Positions 1 to 8,113 of a stretch of DNA of 64,000 nt are shown here, in pieces. The stretch is from Aeromicrobium phragmitis. Lineage in GTDB: Bacteria; Actinomycetota; Actinomycetes; Propionibacteriales; Nocardioidaceae. Where the stretch lies: the NCBI RefSeq assembly GCF_003674095.1, contig NZ_RDBF01000004.1, positions 247,206 through 311,205 on the forward strand, read 5' to 3'. The notes under the pieces are model-generated. The model saw nothing but the letters and a program-made list of their open reading frames with translations. It had not been told where the DNA came from and did no database searches. Made by a program: the position numbers and the translations under genes. How positions within the stretch are numbered: the stretch's first letter is position 1; the number at the start of each line of letters is the position of its first letter.

Positions 1-1006
1 AGGCGTCACCACGCTCGACGTCGGCGAGGCCGGCGAGCGCCGCGGCGATCGTCGACTTGCCGCTACCGGACTCGCCGACGATGGCCACGGTCTCGCCGCG
101 GCGTACCTCCAGATCGAACCCGCTGACCGCGAGCTGCGGTGCTCGGGTGTAGCGGATGTCCACGTCGGTGCAGCGCAGGATGAGGTCCGTCTCGAGGTCG
201 CGTCCGTCCGGCACCGGGACTCCGTGGATCCGCGGCGCGGCGGCGATCAGCTCACGCGTGTATTCCTCGCGCGGGGCGGACAGGACCTGCTGGGTCGAAC
301 CGTGCTCCACCTCGCGGCCGCTGCGCAGGACGAGCACCTCGTCGGCGACTGCGGAGACCACCCCGAGGTCGTGGCTGACGATGAGCACGGCCATGCCGAG
401 TTGCTCGCGCAGGTCGCTGACGAGCGCGAGGACCGCAGCCTGGGTGACGACGTCGAGCGCCGTCGTCGGTTCGTCGAGGACGAGGATCTGGGGGTCGGTG
501 GCGACGGCCATCGCGATGGCGACGCGCTGCTGCTGGCCGCCGGACAACTCGTGCGGATAGCGCCGGCCGAGCGTCTCGGGGGAGGGCAGACGCACGAGCC
601 GGAGCAGCTCGACGATCCGGTCGTCGCCGCAGGGCAGCCCGTGGACGGCGAGGGCTTCACGAATCTGGGCGCCGACCCGCATCGACGGGGTGAGGGCGTG
701 TCCGGCGTTCTGCGAGACGAGGGCCACGGTGCCGCCGCGCAGCTTCCGCAGGCGCTCGGCCGGAAGCGAGAAGACGTCGTCATCGAAGACGGTCACGGTG
801 CCCCGGTCGACGGTCGAGCCCTCCCGCAGGTGCCCCAGCAGTGTCCGGGCGACGGTGGACTTACCGCTGCCGGACTCGCCCACGAGCCCGAGAGTCCGGC
901 CGCGGTGCAGCTGGAAGGAGACGTCCTCGGCGACGACGACGCGCTGCTCGCCGGCGCGGTAGGAGACGGTGAGGCCCTCGACGCGGGCGGTGGTCGTTTC
1001 GCTCAT
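1..1006 (-). CDS. Dipeptide/oligopeptide ABC transporter, fused double ATP-binding protein (3' end missing)
   Basis: This is the energy-coupling subunit of a peptide-type ABC importer. It acts at the inner face of the membrane with the two permeases encoded just upstream. The first nucleotide-binding domain is complete: Walker A GESGSGKST at residues 43-51, signature LSGGQQQR, Walker B ILVLDEPT and an H-loop SHD. The reading frame then continues without a stop into a second Walker A GESGSGKST at residues 311-319, where the window ends. It is therefore a DppD-DppF type fusion rather than two separate genes. The ATG at 1006-1004 shares one base with the stop of the upstream permease gene, which implies translational coupling. 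Peptide transport is the family expectation; nickel or another solute cannot be excluded. Confidence 0.9.
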   Translation of the reverse strand, partial: MSETTTARVEGLTVSYRAGEQRVVVAEDVSFQLHRGRTLGLVGESGSGKSTVARTLLGHLREGSTVDRGTVTVFDDDVFSLPAERLRKLRGGTVALVSQNAGHALTPSMRVGAQIREALAVHGLPCGDDRIVELLRLVRLPSPETLGRRYPHELSGGQQQRVAIAMAVATDPQILVLDEPTTALDVVTQAAVLALVSDLREQLGMAVLIVSHDLGVVSAVADEVLVLRSGREVEHGSTQQVLSAPREEYTRELIAAAPRIHGVPVPDGRDLETDLILRCTDVDIRYTRAPQLAVSGFDLEVRRGETVAIVGESGSGKSTIAAALAGLADVERGDA

Positions 1007-1851
1007 CAGAGGACTCCTCGTCGGGCGCGGTCCACGCCGAAGTGCTTACCAAGGCCGTCGGCGGCGAGGTTGAGGCCGACGACCAGCAGGGACAGGGCGA
1101 CGATCGGGGCGATCGTGCCCGCGGGCGCGACCGTCAACGCGGTGCGGTTCTCCTGGATCATCAGACCCCAGTCCGGAGTGGGCGGATTCACGCCGAAGCC
1201 GAGGAACGACAGAGTCGAGACCAGCAGGACCACCCAGGAAGCGCGCATCGCGAACTCCACGAGCACCGTGTCGAGGATGTTCGGCAGCACCTCGCGCCCG
1301 ATGATCGGCAGGGAACGCTCGCCGCGGGCCTTCGCCGCGGTGACGTACCCCGAAGCGAGTACCGGGCGTGCCGCGCCGCGCACGACGCGCGCCACGGCCG
1401 GGACGTAGACCACGGCGATCGCGATGACCAGCACGGGCACACTGTTGCCGAACACGGAGACGATGAGCAGCAGCGCGAGGACCGAGGGTACGGCGAGCAC
1501 CGCGTCGAGCACGCGGGTGATCGCGCCGTCCACCCAGCGGCCGTAGTAGGCCGCGACGGCGCCGATGAGGGTCCCGACGACGACCGCGGTGGTCGTGGCG
1601 AGCAGAGAGACCAGGAGCGCGAAGCGGCCGCCCTCGATCGTGCGCGAGAGGATGTCGCGCCCGTACTGGTCGGTGCCGAGCCAGTGGCTCCAGCTGGCAC
1701 CGGCGAGCGCGTTATCGGCGTCGGTCGCGACGGGGTCGTAGGGCGCGAGCCAAGGGGCCAGGAGGGCGACGAGCACCGTGAACCCGACGAAGATCAGCCC
1801 GATCTTCGTGCCGGTCGTGACCTGCCCGAGGCCGCGGAGACGGGTGATCAT
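1006..1851 (-). CDS. ABC transporter permease, DppC/OppC type
   Basis: This is the second membrane subunit of the peptide-type importer, 281 residues. It has an N-terminal membrane segment (about residues 16-33) followed by the characteristic periplasmic stretch containing GTDQYGRDILSR. The permease core follows, with the EAA-loop-like region AKARGERSLPIIGREVLPN. The start is placed at ATG 1851 because it overlaps the stop of the upstream permease by four bases (ATGA). The frame stays open further upstream, but that extension is only antisense-type read-through across the preceding permease gene. The GC-rich coding pattern is unremarkable. The order binding protein, permease B, permease C, ATPase is the standard layout of this family. 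Confidence 0.93.
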   Translation of the reverse strand: MITRLRGLGQVTTGTKIGLIFVGFTVLVALLAPWLAPYDPVATDADNALAGASWSHWLGTDQYGRDILSRTIEGGRFALLVSLLATTTAVVVGTLIGAVAAYYGRWVDGAITRVLDAVLAVPSVLALLLIVSVFGNSVPVLVIAIAVVYVPAVARVVRGAARPVLASGYVTAAKARGERSLPIIGREVLPNILDTVLVEFAMRASWVVLLVSTLSFLGFGVNPPTPDWGLMIQENRTALTVAPAGTIAPIVALSLLVVGLNLAADGLGKHFGVDRARRGVL

Positions 1852-2849
1852 CGAAGGTCCTCCTGGGGGACGGGCGTCGGGGTGCTGCGTCGGCGCCGTG
1901 GCTGGTGCAGGGTCCGCTGACGCGGGTCGGCGGCGAGCGCGAGCAGGTCGGCGAGCAGGTTGACCGTCACGTAGACGACGGCGCTGAGGACGGCGATCGC
2001 CTGGAGCACCGGCAGGTCCCGGGTCGAGACCGAGTCGATCATGAGTTTGCCGAGCCCGGGGTAGTTGAACACCGACTCCACGACGACGACGCCACCGAGC
2101 AGCCAGGCGACGTTGATGGACACCACCGGGAGCACCGGCAGGACCGCGCTCGGCGCCACGTGCCGCCAGAGCACGCGACGGCGGGGGACGCCCTTGAGCG
2201 TCGCCGTCGTCGCGTACTCGGTGGCCAGTCCATCGATCGTCGACGAGCGCATCGCGCGGATGATGTACGCCCCCATCGCGACGACGAGGGTGATGCAGGG
2301 CAGGACGATCGCCGGCAGGAGGTCGCCGAACGTGGCGTCCGGACCCTCCAGCACGACCGACGGGAAGACCGGAATCGCGATCGCCAGTGCGAGCACCAGC
2401 AAGGTCGCCACGACGAACTCGGGGATGCTCATCGCGATGAGCGAGAGCACCGAGACGCCCGAGTCGGTGCCCGTCCCGCGCCGTGCGCCGGCGAGGATGC
2501 CCAACAGGAGCGACACCGTGATGCCCACGACGATCGCCGGCACGGCGATGAGCAGTGAGTGCGAGAACGCCGTCCAGAGCGTCGAGGACACCGAGGCGCC
2601 GGACACCAGCGAGGTGCCGAAGTCCCCGGTGACCGCGTTCCCCAACCACTCGAGGAAGCGGACCCAGACGTTGGTGTCCAGACCGAGTTGCTCGCGCAGC
2701 GTGGCGACGGCCTCCTCGGTGGCGTTCTGGCCGAGCAGTTGCTCCGCGACGTCACCGGGCAGGGCTTGAACCGCGAAGAAGACGAAGAACGCCGCGAGGA
2801 ACAGGGTCACGACGGAGGTCGCGACGCGGGTGGAGATCATCCGCAGCAT
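1848..2849 (-). CDS. ABC transporter permease, DppB/OppB type
   Basis: This is the first membrane subunit of the importer, 333 residues, of usual length. It opens with a strong transmembrane helix (about residues 9-30, TSVVTLFLAAFFVFFAVQ) and the typical motif ALPGD. A periplasmic domain and five further hydrophobic segments follow. The cytoplasmic coupling-loop region (about residues 205-225) contains ATLKGVPRRRVLWRHV. The ATG at 2849 lies four bases after the stop of the binding-protein gene. An internal ATG three codons later could also serve. The gene overlaps the DppC-type permease by four bases, so the set is expressed as one operon. Confidence 0.93.
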   Translation of the reverse strand: MLRMISTRVATSVVTLFLAAFFVFFAVQALPGDVAEQLLGQNATEEAVATLREQLGLDTNVWVRFLEWLGNAVTGDFGTSLVSGASVSSTLWTAFSHSLLIAVPAIVVGITVSLLLGILAGARRGTGTDSGVSVLSLIAMSIPEFVVATLLVLALAIAIPVFPSVVLEGPDATFGDLLPAIVLPCITLVVAMGAYIIRAMRSSTIDGLATEYATTATLKGVPRRRVLWRHVAPSAVLPVLPVVSINVAWLLGGVVVVESVFNYPGLGKLMIDSVSTRDLPVLQAIAVLSAVVYVTVNLLADLLALAADPRQRTLHQPRRRRSTPTPVPQEDLR

Positions 2850-2852
2850 GGC

Positions 2853-4403
2853 TCAGTCCTCCTTCAGGCCGAGGGCCAGGTAGTCGAACTCGAAGCCGTA
2901 CTCGTCGTAGTTGACGACGTCCTCGGACAGCCCCACGAGCCGGTCGCCGAACACCGGCGTGAGGTCGGCGCCGTCGTCGATCACCAGCTGCTGGGCGTCC
3001 TGGTACTTCTGGCGACGGGTGATGTCGTTGGTGTCGGCCCGGGCGGCGTCGAGAAGCTGGTCGAACTGGGGGTTGGACCACGCGGACTCGTTGTAGCTCG
3101 AACCCGTGCGGAAGATCTGGTTCAGCAGCTGATCGACCGGCTGGCCCGTGAACCAGTAGCTCACCATGAGCGGCTCGCTCATCCAGACCTGCGTGTAGTA
3201 CGAGTCGGCGGCGACGTTCGTGATGCGCAAGTCGATGCCGGCCTGCTTGACCTGGTCGGCGAAGGCGACCGCGATCGCGGTGAAGTTGGGCTCGTAGGCC
3301 GAGGTGTAGATCCGGGTGGAGAAGCCCTCGCGCCCGATCTGCTTGAGGATCGACCGGGCCTTCTCGGGGTCGTACTCGCGCTGCACGTCCAGGTGCGCGG
3401 CGAGTTCGGGCGGCACCGGGTTGTCCCAACCGGCGGTCCCCGTGCCTTGCAGGGCTGTGGACACGATCGCCGGCGGGTCGTACGCGAGCTTCATCGCCTG
3501 GCGCATGCGCGGGTCGGCGAACTCCTCGCTCGTGGCCAGCATCGGGATCGTGTACCACTGGGCGTTCGTCACGCGGGCGACCGTGGTGCCGGCAGAGTTG
3601 GCGACGACGCGAGCGGTGGGGTTGTCCAGGTTGGTCTGCGAGAGCAGGTCCACCTGCCGCGAGAGCAGCGCGTTCACCCGGGCCGAGGTGTCCTGAATCG
3701 AGTAGAACTCGATGCGGTCGAGGGTCGCCCGTCCGTCGAAGTAGTCGTCGTTCGCCCGCACGGCGCCGGCACCCGCAGGGGTGTAACTCTCGAGGATGAA
3801 CGGTCCGGTGCCGATGCCCGTGTGGCCGATCGTGTCCGCCGAGTCCTCGGGAATGACATAGCACTGGTACGCGGTGAGCAGCGAGGGGAACTCGGCGTTC
3901 GGCGTCGTGAGACGGAAGCGCACGGACGTCTCGTCGACGGCGTCGATGCCGGCGACGATCGACAGTGCTCCGGCCTGCGGCGATGCCGTGTCCGGGTCGA
4001 GGATGTGCTCGAAGGTGTACCGCACGTCGCGAGCCGTGAGGCGTTTTCCGTCGTGGAACCGCACGCCTGAGCGCAGGCGGAAGTCCCAGACCGTCGCATC
4101 GGCGTTCGACGACCAGTCGGTCGCGAGGTCGGGAACGGTCTCGCCTTCGCGGTTCAGGCGGACGAGACGGTTGTAGAGCGCGCCGAGGTACTCGTAGGCG
4201 GACAGCGAACTGGCGGGGTCGAGCATCTCGGCGGCGCTGGCGGCGGGGCGGGCGATGCGCAGTGTCGCACCGCGACGGGCAGTGCCGGTCGCAGCCTGCT
4301 CGGGCACGCTCAGGGTGGGAGCGCCGCAGGCTGCCAAGCCGAACGCGGCGGCGCCGCCGAGGGCGCCGCCGAGCAGCGTGCGGCGGTCGATCGAGGGGGT
4401 CAC
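2853..4403 (-). CDS. ABC transporter substrate-binding lipoprotein, family 5
   Basis: This is the extracellular solute receptor of the importer, 516 residues, as is normal for the SBP_bac_5 (DppA/OppA) family. The N-terminus has a twin-arginine-like start (DRRTLLGG), a hydrophobic stretch and a lipobox LAAC with Cys26 as the lipid anchor, so export as a lipoprotein is likely, perhaps by the Tat route. The mature part shows family features such as DLATDWSSNADATVWDFRLR and GVRFHDGKRLTARDV (about residues 90-125). The GTG start at 4403 has an AGGAGG ribosome site five bases upstream. It is the first gene of the operon. A palindrome at 4417-4442 lies immediately in front and may control it. The actual substrate is unknown. 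Confidence 0.93.
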   Translation of the reverse strand: MTPSIDRRTLLGGALGGAAAFGLAACGAPTLSVPEQAATGTARRGATLRIARPAASAAEMLDPASSLSAYEYLGALYNRLVRLNREGETVPDLATDWSSNADATVWDFRLRSGVRFHDGKRLTARDVRYTFEHILDPDTASPQAGALSIVAGIDAVDETSVRFRLTTPNAEFPSLLTAYQCYVIPEDSADTIGHTGIGTGPFILESYTPAGAGAVRANDDYFDGRATLDRIEFYSIQDTSARVNALLSRQVDLLSQTNLDNPTARVVANSAGTTVARVTNAQWYTIPMLATSEEFADPRMRQAMKLAYDPPAIVSTALQGTGTAGWDNPVPPELAAHLDVQREYDPEKARSILKQIGREGFSTRIYTSAYEPNFTAIAVAFADQVKQAGIDLRITNVAADSYYTQVWMSEPLMVSYWFTGQPVDQLLNQIFRTGSSYNESAWSNPQFDQLLDAARADTNDITRRQKYQDAQQLVIDDGADLTPVFGDRLVGLSEDVVNYDEYGFEFDYLALGLKED

Positions 4404-4416
4404 GGAAGCCTCCTGT

Positions 4417-4442
4417 GCTTATCGTTCATCTGCACGATAAGC
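4417..4442. promoter_or_regulatory. 8+10+8 inverted repeat upstream of the peptide importer operon (candidate operator)
   Basis: Perfect arms GCTTATCG and CGATAAGC are separated by ten bases, 14 bp before the GTG of the binding-protein gene. The ATC-Nx-GAT symmetry resembles LysR-type binding sites. A LysR gene lies directly upstream in the same orientation, so it is the natural candidate regulator. The site overlaps the expected promoter or 5' leader region. Function is inferred from position and symmetry only. Confidence 0.5.
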
Positions 4443-4499
4443 GCACGACGGCCTCGAATGAAAGCTGCGTCACGCAATCGTTACCGAGGGCGGAGCCTT

Positions 4500-5432
4500 T
4501 CAGGCCGTCACGTCGGTCGTCGGATCAGCCTGGAACGACGCGGAAATGTCGCGAAGGAAATCGATCGCGGCGGTCACCGCCGGCGACGGGCCGCGGCGGC
4601 CGGTCCGGTGGCGCAGCGCCAGGCGCCGTGCCCCGAGGCCGGGGACGTCGGCCACCTCGACACCGTCGGGCAGGGGGCCCTGGAGCGCCAGCGTCGGCAG
4701 GAGCGTCATGCCCTCGCCCGCAGCGACGAGCGCGAGCGCGGTCGGGTACTCCGCATAGGTGTGGGCCGAGGTCGACTGCCCGAGCGGCGTGCGGACGCGG
4801 CGGACGGCGTGCGCGGTGGCCGCCGACGCCTCGACGCCGAGCCATGGCGTGCGAAGGCGTTCGAGTTCGACGAGTTCGGTGGCCGCGAGGGTGCCCGCGG
4901 GCGCGACGAGCTTCCACGGATCGTCGAGCAGCGGGATCTCCCGGATCGCCGGCCCGAGCGCCGGGGCGGTTTCGGCGGTGTCGTACTCGACGATGACGAT
5001 CTCGAGGTCGGCGGCGCGCAGGGCGCGAAGCAGCTCGCCACGCTGTCCCTCGTGGATCTGCAGCTCGACGCCATACAGCTCCTCGCGCCAGCGGGGGAGC
5101 GCCGGTGCGAGCACCGAAGAGAAGAACGTCTGGAAGCCTCCGAGTCGGACGACACCGGTCGGATCGTCGCCCGCGGACGCCAGTCGGAGCTCGGTCTCGT
5201 TGATCTCGCGCTCGACGTTCTCGGCGAGCTCGACGAGTTCGCGACCGGCCGGCGTGAGCGTGACGCCACGGGGGGTGCGCTCCACGAGCGGCTGGCCCAC
5301 CTCGGACTCGAGGCGGGTCAGTTGCTGCGAGACCGCTGACGGTGTGACGTGCAACGCGTCGGCGGCCGCGAGAACGCCGCCATTGCGTGCAATCGCAAGG
5401 AAAAACGGGAGTCGGGACGGTTGGATGCGCAC
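4500..5432 (-). CDS. LysR-family transcriptional regulator
   Basis: This 310-residue regulator has an N-terminal winged helix-turn-helix at about residues 5-62, with ALHVTPSAVSQQLTRLE as the recognition part. A C-terminal effector-binding domain of the periplasmic-binding-protein fold follows. The start is set at GTG 5432 because AGGA lies nine bases upstream; another GTG at 5438 is too close to that site. A longer open frame to 5651 exists but has no ribosome site and would precede the HTH with unrelated sequence. The gene sits upstream of, and in the same direction as, the peptide importer operon. The palindrome at 4417-4442 suggests it controls that operon. The effector is unknown. Confidence 0.9.
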   Translation of the reverse strand: MRIQPSRLPFFLAIARNGGVLAAADALHVTPSAVSQQLTRLESEVGQPLVERTPRGVTLTPAGRELVELAENVEREINETELRLASAGDDPTGVVRLGGFQTFFSSVLAPALPRWREELYGVELQIHEGQRGELLRALRAADLEIVIVEYDTAETAPALGPAIREIPLLDDPWKLVAPAGTLAATELVELERLRTPWLGVEASAATAHAVRRVRTPLGQSTSAHTYAEYPTALALVAAGEGMTLLPTLALQGPLPDGVEVADVPGLGARRLALRHRTGRRGPSPAVTAAIDFLRDISASFQADPTTDVTA

Positions 5433-5554
5433 ATTCACATATCCTAAACCCAGGCTTGGCAAAACTGCATTTGAGTTGAACCTTGTGAACTCCTCAGAAT
5501 GGCTGTGCGCGATTCGTTCGGGATCGCGCTTCGCCATGTGTGGGAGGAGGAACG

Positions 5555-5827
5555 ATGGACGGCCTTGTCGCTGGAATCCTGGGTTGGATGGGTACGGCTG
5601 GCACTTTCGCCGCGTACCTCTTGCTGTGGCGCGGACGCGTGGCGTCGACATCGATCACCTACGCGGCGATGAACACGGTGGGCGGAGTGCTCGCCGGCAC
5701 GGCCGGGGCACTCTACGGAGCATGGCCCGTGGTCGCCTCGAACACGGTCTGGGCGGCCATCGGCGCTCACACCCTCGTCATGACGTTGCGCGCCCGGGCG
5801 GCGCGCCGTCAGTCGCCGGTGCTCTGA
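5555..5827 (+). CDS. Small membrane protein, CBU_0592-like
   Basis: This is a 90-residue protein with three hydrophobic helices (about residues 3-20, 30-50 and 55-75). The pattern GW.G...AYLLL......S..Y..MN..GG......A..PVV..N.VWA.IG matches what I remember of the small CBU_0592-type membrane family, whose function is unknown. The start is ATG 5555, preceded closely by a strong GGAGGAGG ribosome site; a GTG at 5540 lies upstream of that site and is unlikely. It is transcribed away from the LysR gene and towards the phosphodiesterase gene, with a hairpin between the two stop codons. Confidence 0.75.
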   Translation: MDGLVAGILGWMGTAGTFAAYLLLWRGRVASTSITYAAMNTVGGVLAGTAGALYGAWPVVASNTVWAAIGAHTLVMTLRARAARRQSPVL

Positions 5828-5851
5828 CCGGCACCCGAAGCCCGGGTCAGA
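5823..5851. terminator. Candidate bidirectional terminator between convergent genes
   Basis: Seven-base arms TCTGACC and GGTCAGA flank a 15-base loop that itself contains short GC pairing. The hairpin spans both stop codons of the convergent genes. There is no clear T-tract, which is common for actinobacterial hairpins. Confidence 0.45.
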
Positions 5852-6620
5852 CCAGGGCGCGGCGGACGACGTCGACGCGATTCGTGGTGATCGCGTCGAC
5901 GCCGATCGCGGCGAGACGGGCGGCCTGCGCGGGCGAGTCCACGGTCCACGCGGTCACCGTCTTGCCCCGATCGTGGATCTGATCCACGACGCGCTGGGTG
6001 AGGAACGTGGCGTCGAGGTGAAACTCGTCGTAGCTCTCGAGGTCGACCGTCCGCGGGCGCCGCACGCTCACCAGACCGACCTGCGCACCGGGAATCGCCT
6101 GACGCACGGCATCGAGGAGCGGGCGGCGAAAGCTCATGAACGTCACGTTCTCCCGCGCACCGACGGCCGCCCGCAGGGCCATCGCGAACACCAGCGGATT
6201 GGCCGATGTGGCCTTGAGTTCGATCGACATGCGGTGCGGCCGGTCGCGGAACGCCTTGACGATGTCGGCGACGAACGGCAGCGGTGTGCCCGCCCACAGG
6301 TCGCCCTTCCAGGAGCCGGCGTCGAGACGCGCGAGTTCGGCCGCGGTGAAGGAGGAGATCGGGTCGCCCGCGCGTCCGGGGAAGACCCGGGCGACGTCCG
6401 TCGTGCGCCGTAGCGTCTGGTCGTGGTGGGCCACGACGTGTCCGTCCGCGGTGAGGTGGACGTCGAACTCGATCCCGTCGGCACCGAGCGCGGCGGCGTC
6501 GAGGAAGGCGGGGAGCGTGTTCTCCGGGGCGGTGAAGCTCTGTCCCCGGTGCCCGTTCACGCGCGTCGTGCGCAGCGGGGTGGTGGTGAGCTGAGACGGC
6601 GTGACGATGGGCTCGGACAT
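5847..6620 (-). CDS. Glycerophosphodiester phosphodiesterase
   Basis: This enzyme hydrolyses glycerophosphodiesters to glycerol-3-phosphate and an alcohol, salvaging phospholipid head groups. It has 257 residues, normal for the bacterial GDPD family, with no signal peptide, so it is probably cytoplasmic. The family signature is complete: HRG with His24, PENT at 32-35, the metal ligands Glu51 and Asp53 in IEFDVH, and the second catalytic His66 in AHHD. The ATG at 6620 begins 155 bp from the divergent MFS gene, so the gap holds promoters for both. The intergenic inverted repeat CAGCCG/CGGCTG (6701-6720) could be a control site. Confidence 0.93.
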   Translation of the reverse strand: MSEPIVTPSQLTTTPLRTTRVNGHRGQSFTAPENTLPAFLDAAALGADGIEFDVHLTADGHVVAHHDQTLRRTTDVARVFPGRAGDPISSFTAAELARLDAGSWKGDLWAGTPLPFVADIVKAFRDRPHRMSIELKATSANPLVFAMALRAAVGARENVTFMSFRRPLLDAVRQAIPGAQVGLVSVRRPRTVDLESYDEFHLDATFLTQRVVDQIHDRGKTVTAWTVDSPAQAARLAAIGVDAITTNRVDVVRRALV

Positions 6621-6775
6621 CTGGTCCCCCTCGTGGGCGAAATCCCTGTCACGATCCAGGGTGCGAGGCGGGTGTGAAGCTCAACCCGACGCGGCGTGAA
6701 CAGCCGGTGACGAACGGCTGAGGATTGGACGAGAAACCCCTCCCGGACCTGCCGACGGCCTGCCATCATGAGCCC

Positions 6776-8113
6776 ATGACCGGCCCCCTCCCGCCGTCGG
6801 TGCGGCGCGGCTACGCCGCGGGAAGCGTGGCGACGGGTGCCTTCGGCACGGTTCCCGGACTGCTCCTCCTGCCCTACCTGACCGACGTCGTCGGTATCGG
6901 TGCGGCGATCGCCGGACTCATCGTCTTCCTTCCCAAGGCATGGGACGTGGTGATCGATCCCTTCGTCGGCCGCATCAGCGACCGTGCCGCCGATCGCCGC
7001 GGCCGGCGGCCCTTCCTGCTCTGGGGCGGGCTGCTGCTGGCGATCGCGTTCGCGCTCCTGTTCGCCGGGCCCACCGGCGTGCCTGCGCTCAGCGGCGTCT
7101 ACGTGGTGGTGCTGTTCGTCGCCTGCGCCACCGCCTTCACGTTCTTCCAGGTGCCGTTCATGGCGATGCCGGCCGAGATGACCGACGACTACGACGAACG
7201 CACCCGCCTCATGACGTGGCGGGTCGTCGTCCTCGCGCTCGCCATCCTCGTGTCCGGAGGTGTCGCGCCGATGCTGGTCAACGCGTTCGGGGGCGAGCCG
7301 ACGGCCGACGGCTACCGCGTGATGGGTGTCTTCGTCGGTCTGCTGATCGTCGCCGGAGCGCTGGGCGCCTACCTCGGCACCGCTCGTGCGCCCGAGCGGC
7401 GGCGTCCCGCGGCGGCCGGCTCGATCGCCGAGCAACTGAGGATCATCGTCCAGGTCGCCGACTTCCGCAGCCTGCTGCTGACGTTCGTGGTCCAGGCGCT
7501 GGGAATCGGCGCGCTTCTCGCCGCGGTCGCCTATGGCGCCAAGGATCTGCTCGATTCCTCACTCGCGGCCACGCTCCTGTTCGTGGCCTTCGTCGGCCCC
7601 GCCCTGGTCGTGACGCCCTTCTGGGAGCGCGTCGCCGCCCGGCGCGACAAGCGTCACGGATATGTGCTCGCCTCGGTGACGATGATCGTCGGGATGCTCG
7701 CGCTGCTCGTCGCGCACACCGGATCGCTGGTCCTGACCTGCCTCGCCGCAGGCGTCGCGGGCATCGGATACGCGGGCGCGCAGGTGTTTCCGCTGGCGAT
7801 GCTGCCCGACGTCGCCGGGCGCGATGCCGAGCGCAGCGAAGAGAACCGGATCGGCGTCTTCGCCGGACTGTGGACCGCGGGGGAGACCCTGGGGATGGCG
7901 CTCGGGCCGGCGATCTTCGCCCTCGTCCTCGCGATCGGCGGATACCTGTCCTCCACGGAGGGCGAGGTCGTCGTCCAGGACGACGGGACGCGCCTGGCCA
8001 TCGCCCTCGGCTTCTCCGTGCTGCCGGCGCTCCTGGTTGCCGTGAGCCTGTTCTTCCTGCGGCACTACCGGCACGACAGCGAACGCGAGGAGGTCGCCCG
8101 TGAGCACCGATGA
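6776..8113 (+). CDS. MFS transporter, sugar-cation symporter (GPH/MelB) type
   Basis: This is a 445-residue integral membrane protein with about twelve hydrophobic segments. The early motif DPFVGRISDRAADRRGRRPFLLWG (in two parts, about residues 60-85) is the loop 2-3 signature of the glycoside-pentoside-hexuronide:cation symporter group. The loop region around MTDDYDERTRLMTWR fits the same family. The start is ATG 6776; an in-frame TTG upstream lacks support. The 3' end overlaps the next gene by 14 bp, so the two are translationally coupled and the transporter may import the substrate or export the product of the PLP enzyme. The substrate is unknown. Confidence 0.85.
   Translation: MTGPLPPSVRRGYAAGSVATGAFGTVPGLLLLPYLTDVVGIGAAIAGLIVFLPKAWDVVIDPFVGRISDRAADRRGRRPFLLWGGLLLAIAFALLFAGPTGVPALSGVYVVVLFVACATAFTFFQVPFMAMPAEMTDDYDERTRLMTWRVVVLALAILVSGGVAPMLVNAFGGEPTADGYRVMGVFVGLLIVAGALGAYLGTARAPERRRPAAAGSIAEQLRIIVQVADFRSLLLTFVVQALGIGALLAAVAYGAKDLLDSSLAATLLFVAFVGPALVVTPFWERVAARRDKRHGYVLASVTMIVGMLALLVAHTGSLVLTCLAAGVAGIGYAGAQVFPLAMLPDVAGRDAERSEENRIGVFAGLWTAGETLGMALGPAIFALVLAIGGYLSSTEGEVVVQDDGTRLAIALGFSVLPALLVAVSLFFLRHYRHDSEREEVAREHR

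Noticed and set aside
1852..2649. N-terminal extension of the DppC-type permease
   Set aside because: The extra frame lies wholly inside the upstream permease gene; the ATGA overlap at 1848-1851 gives a convincing start.
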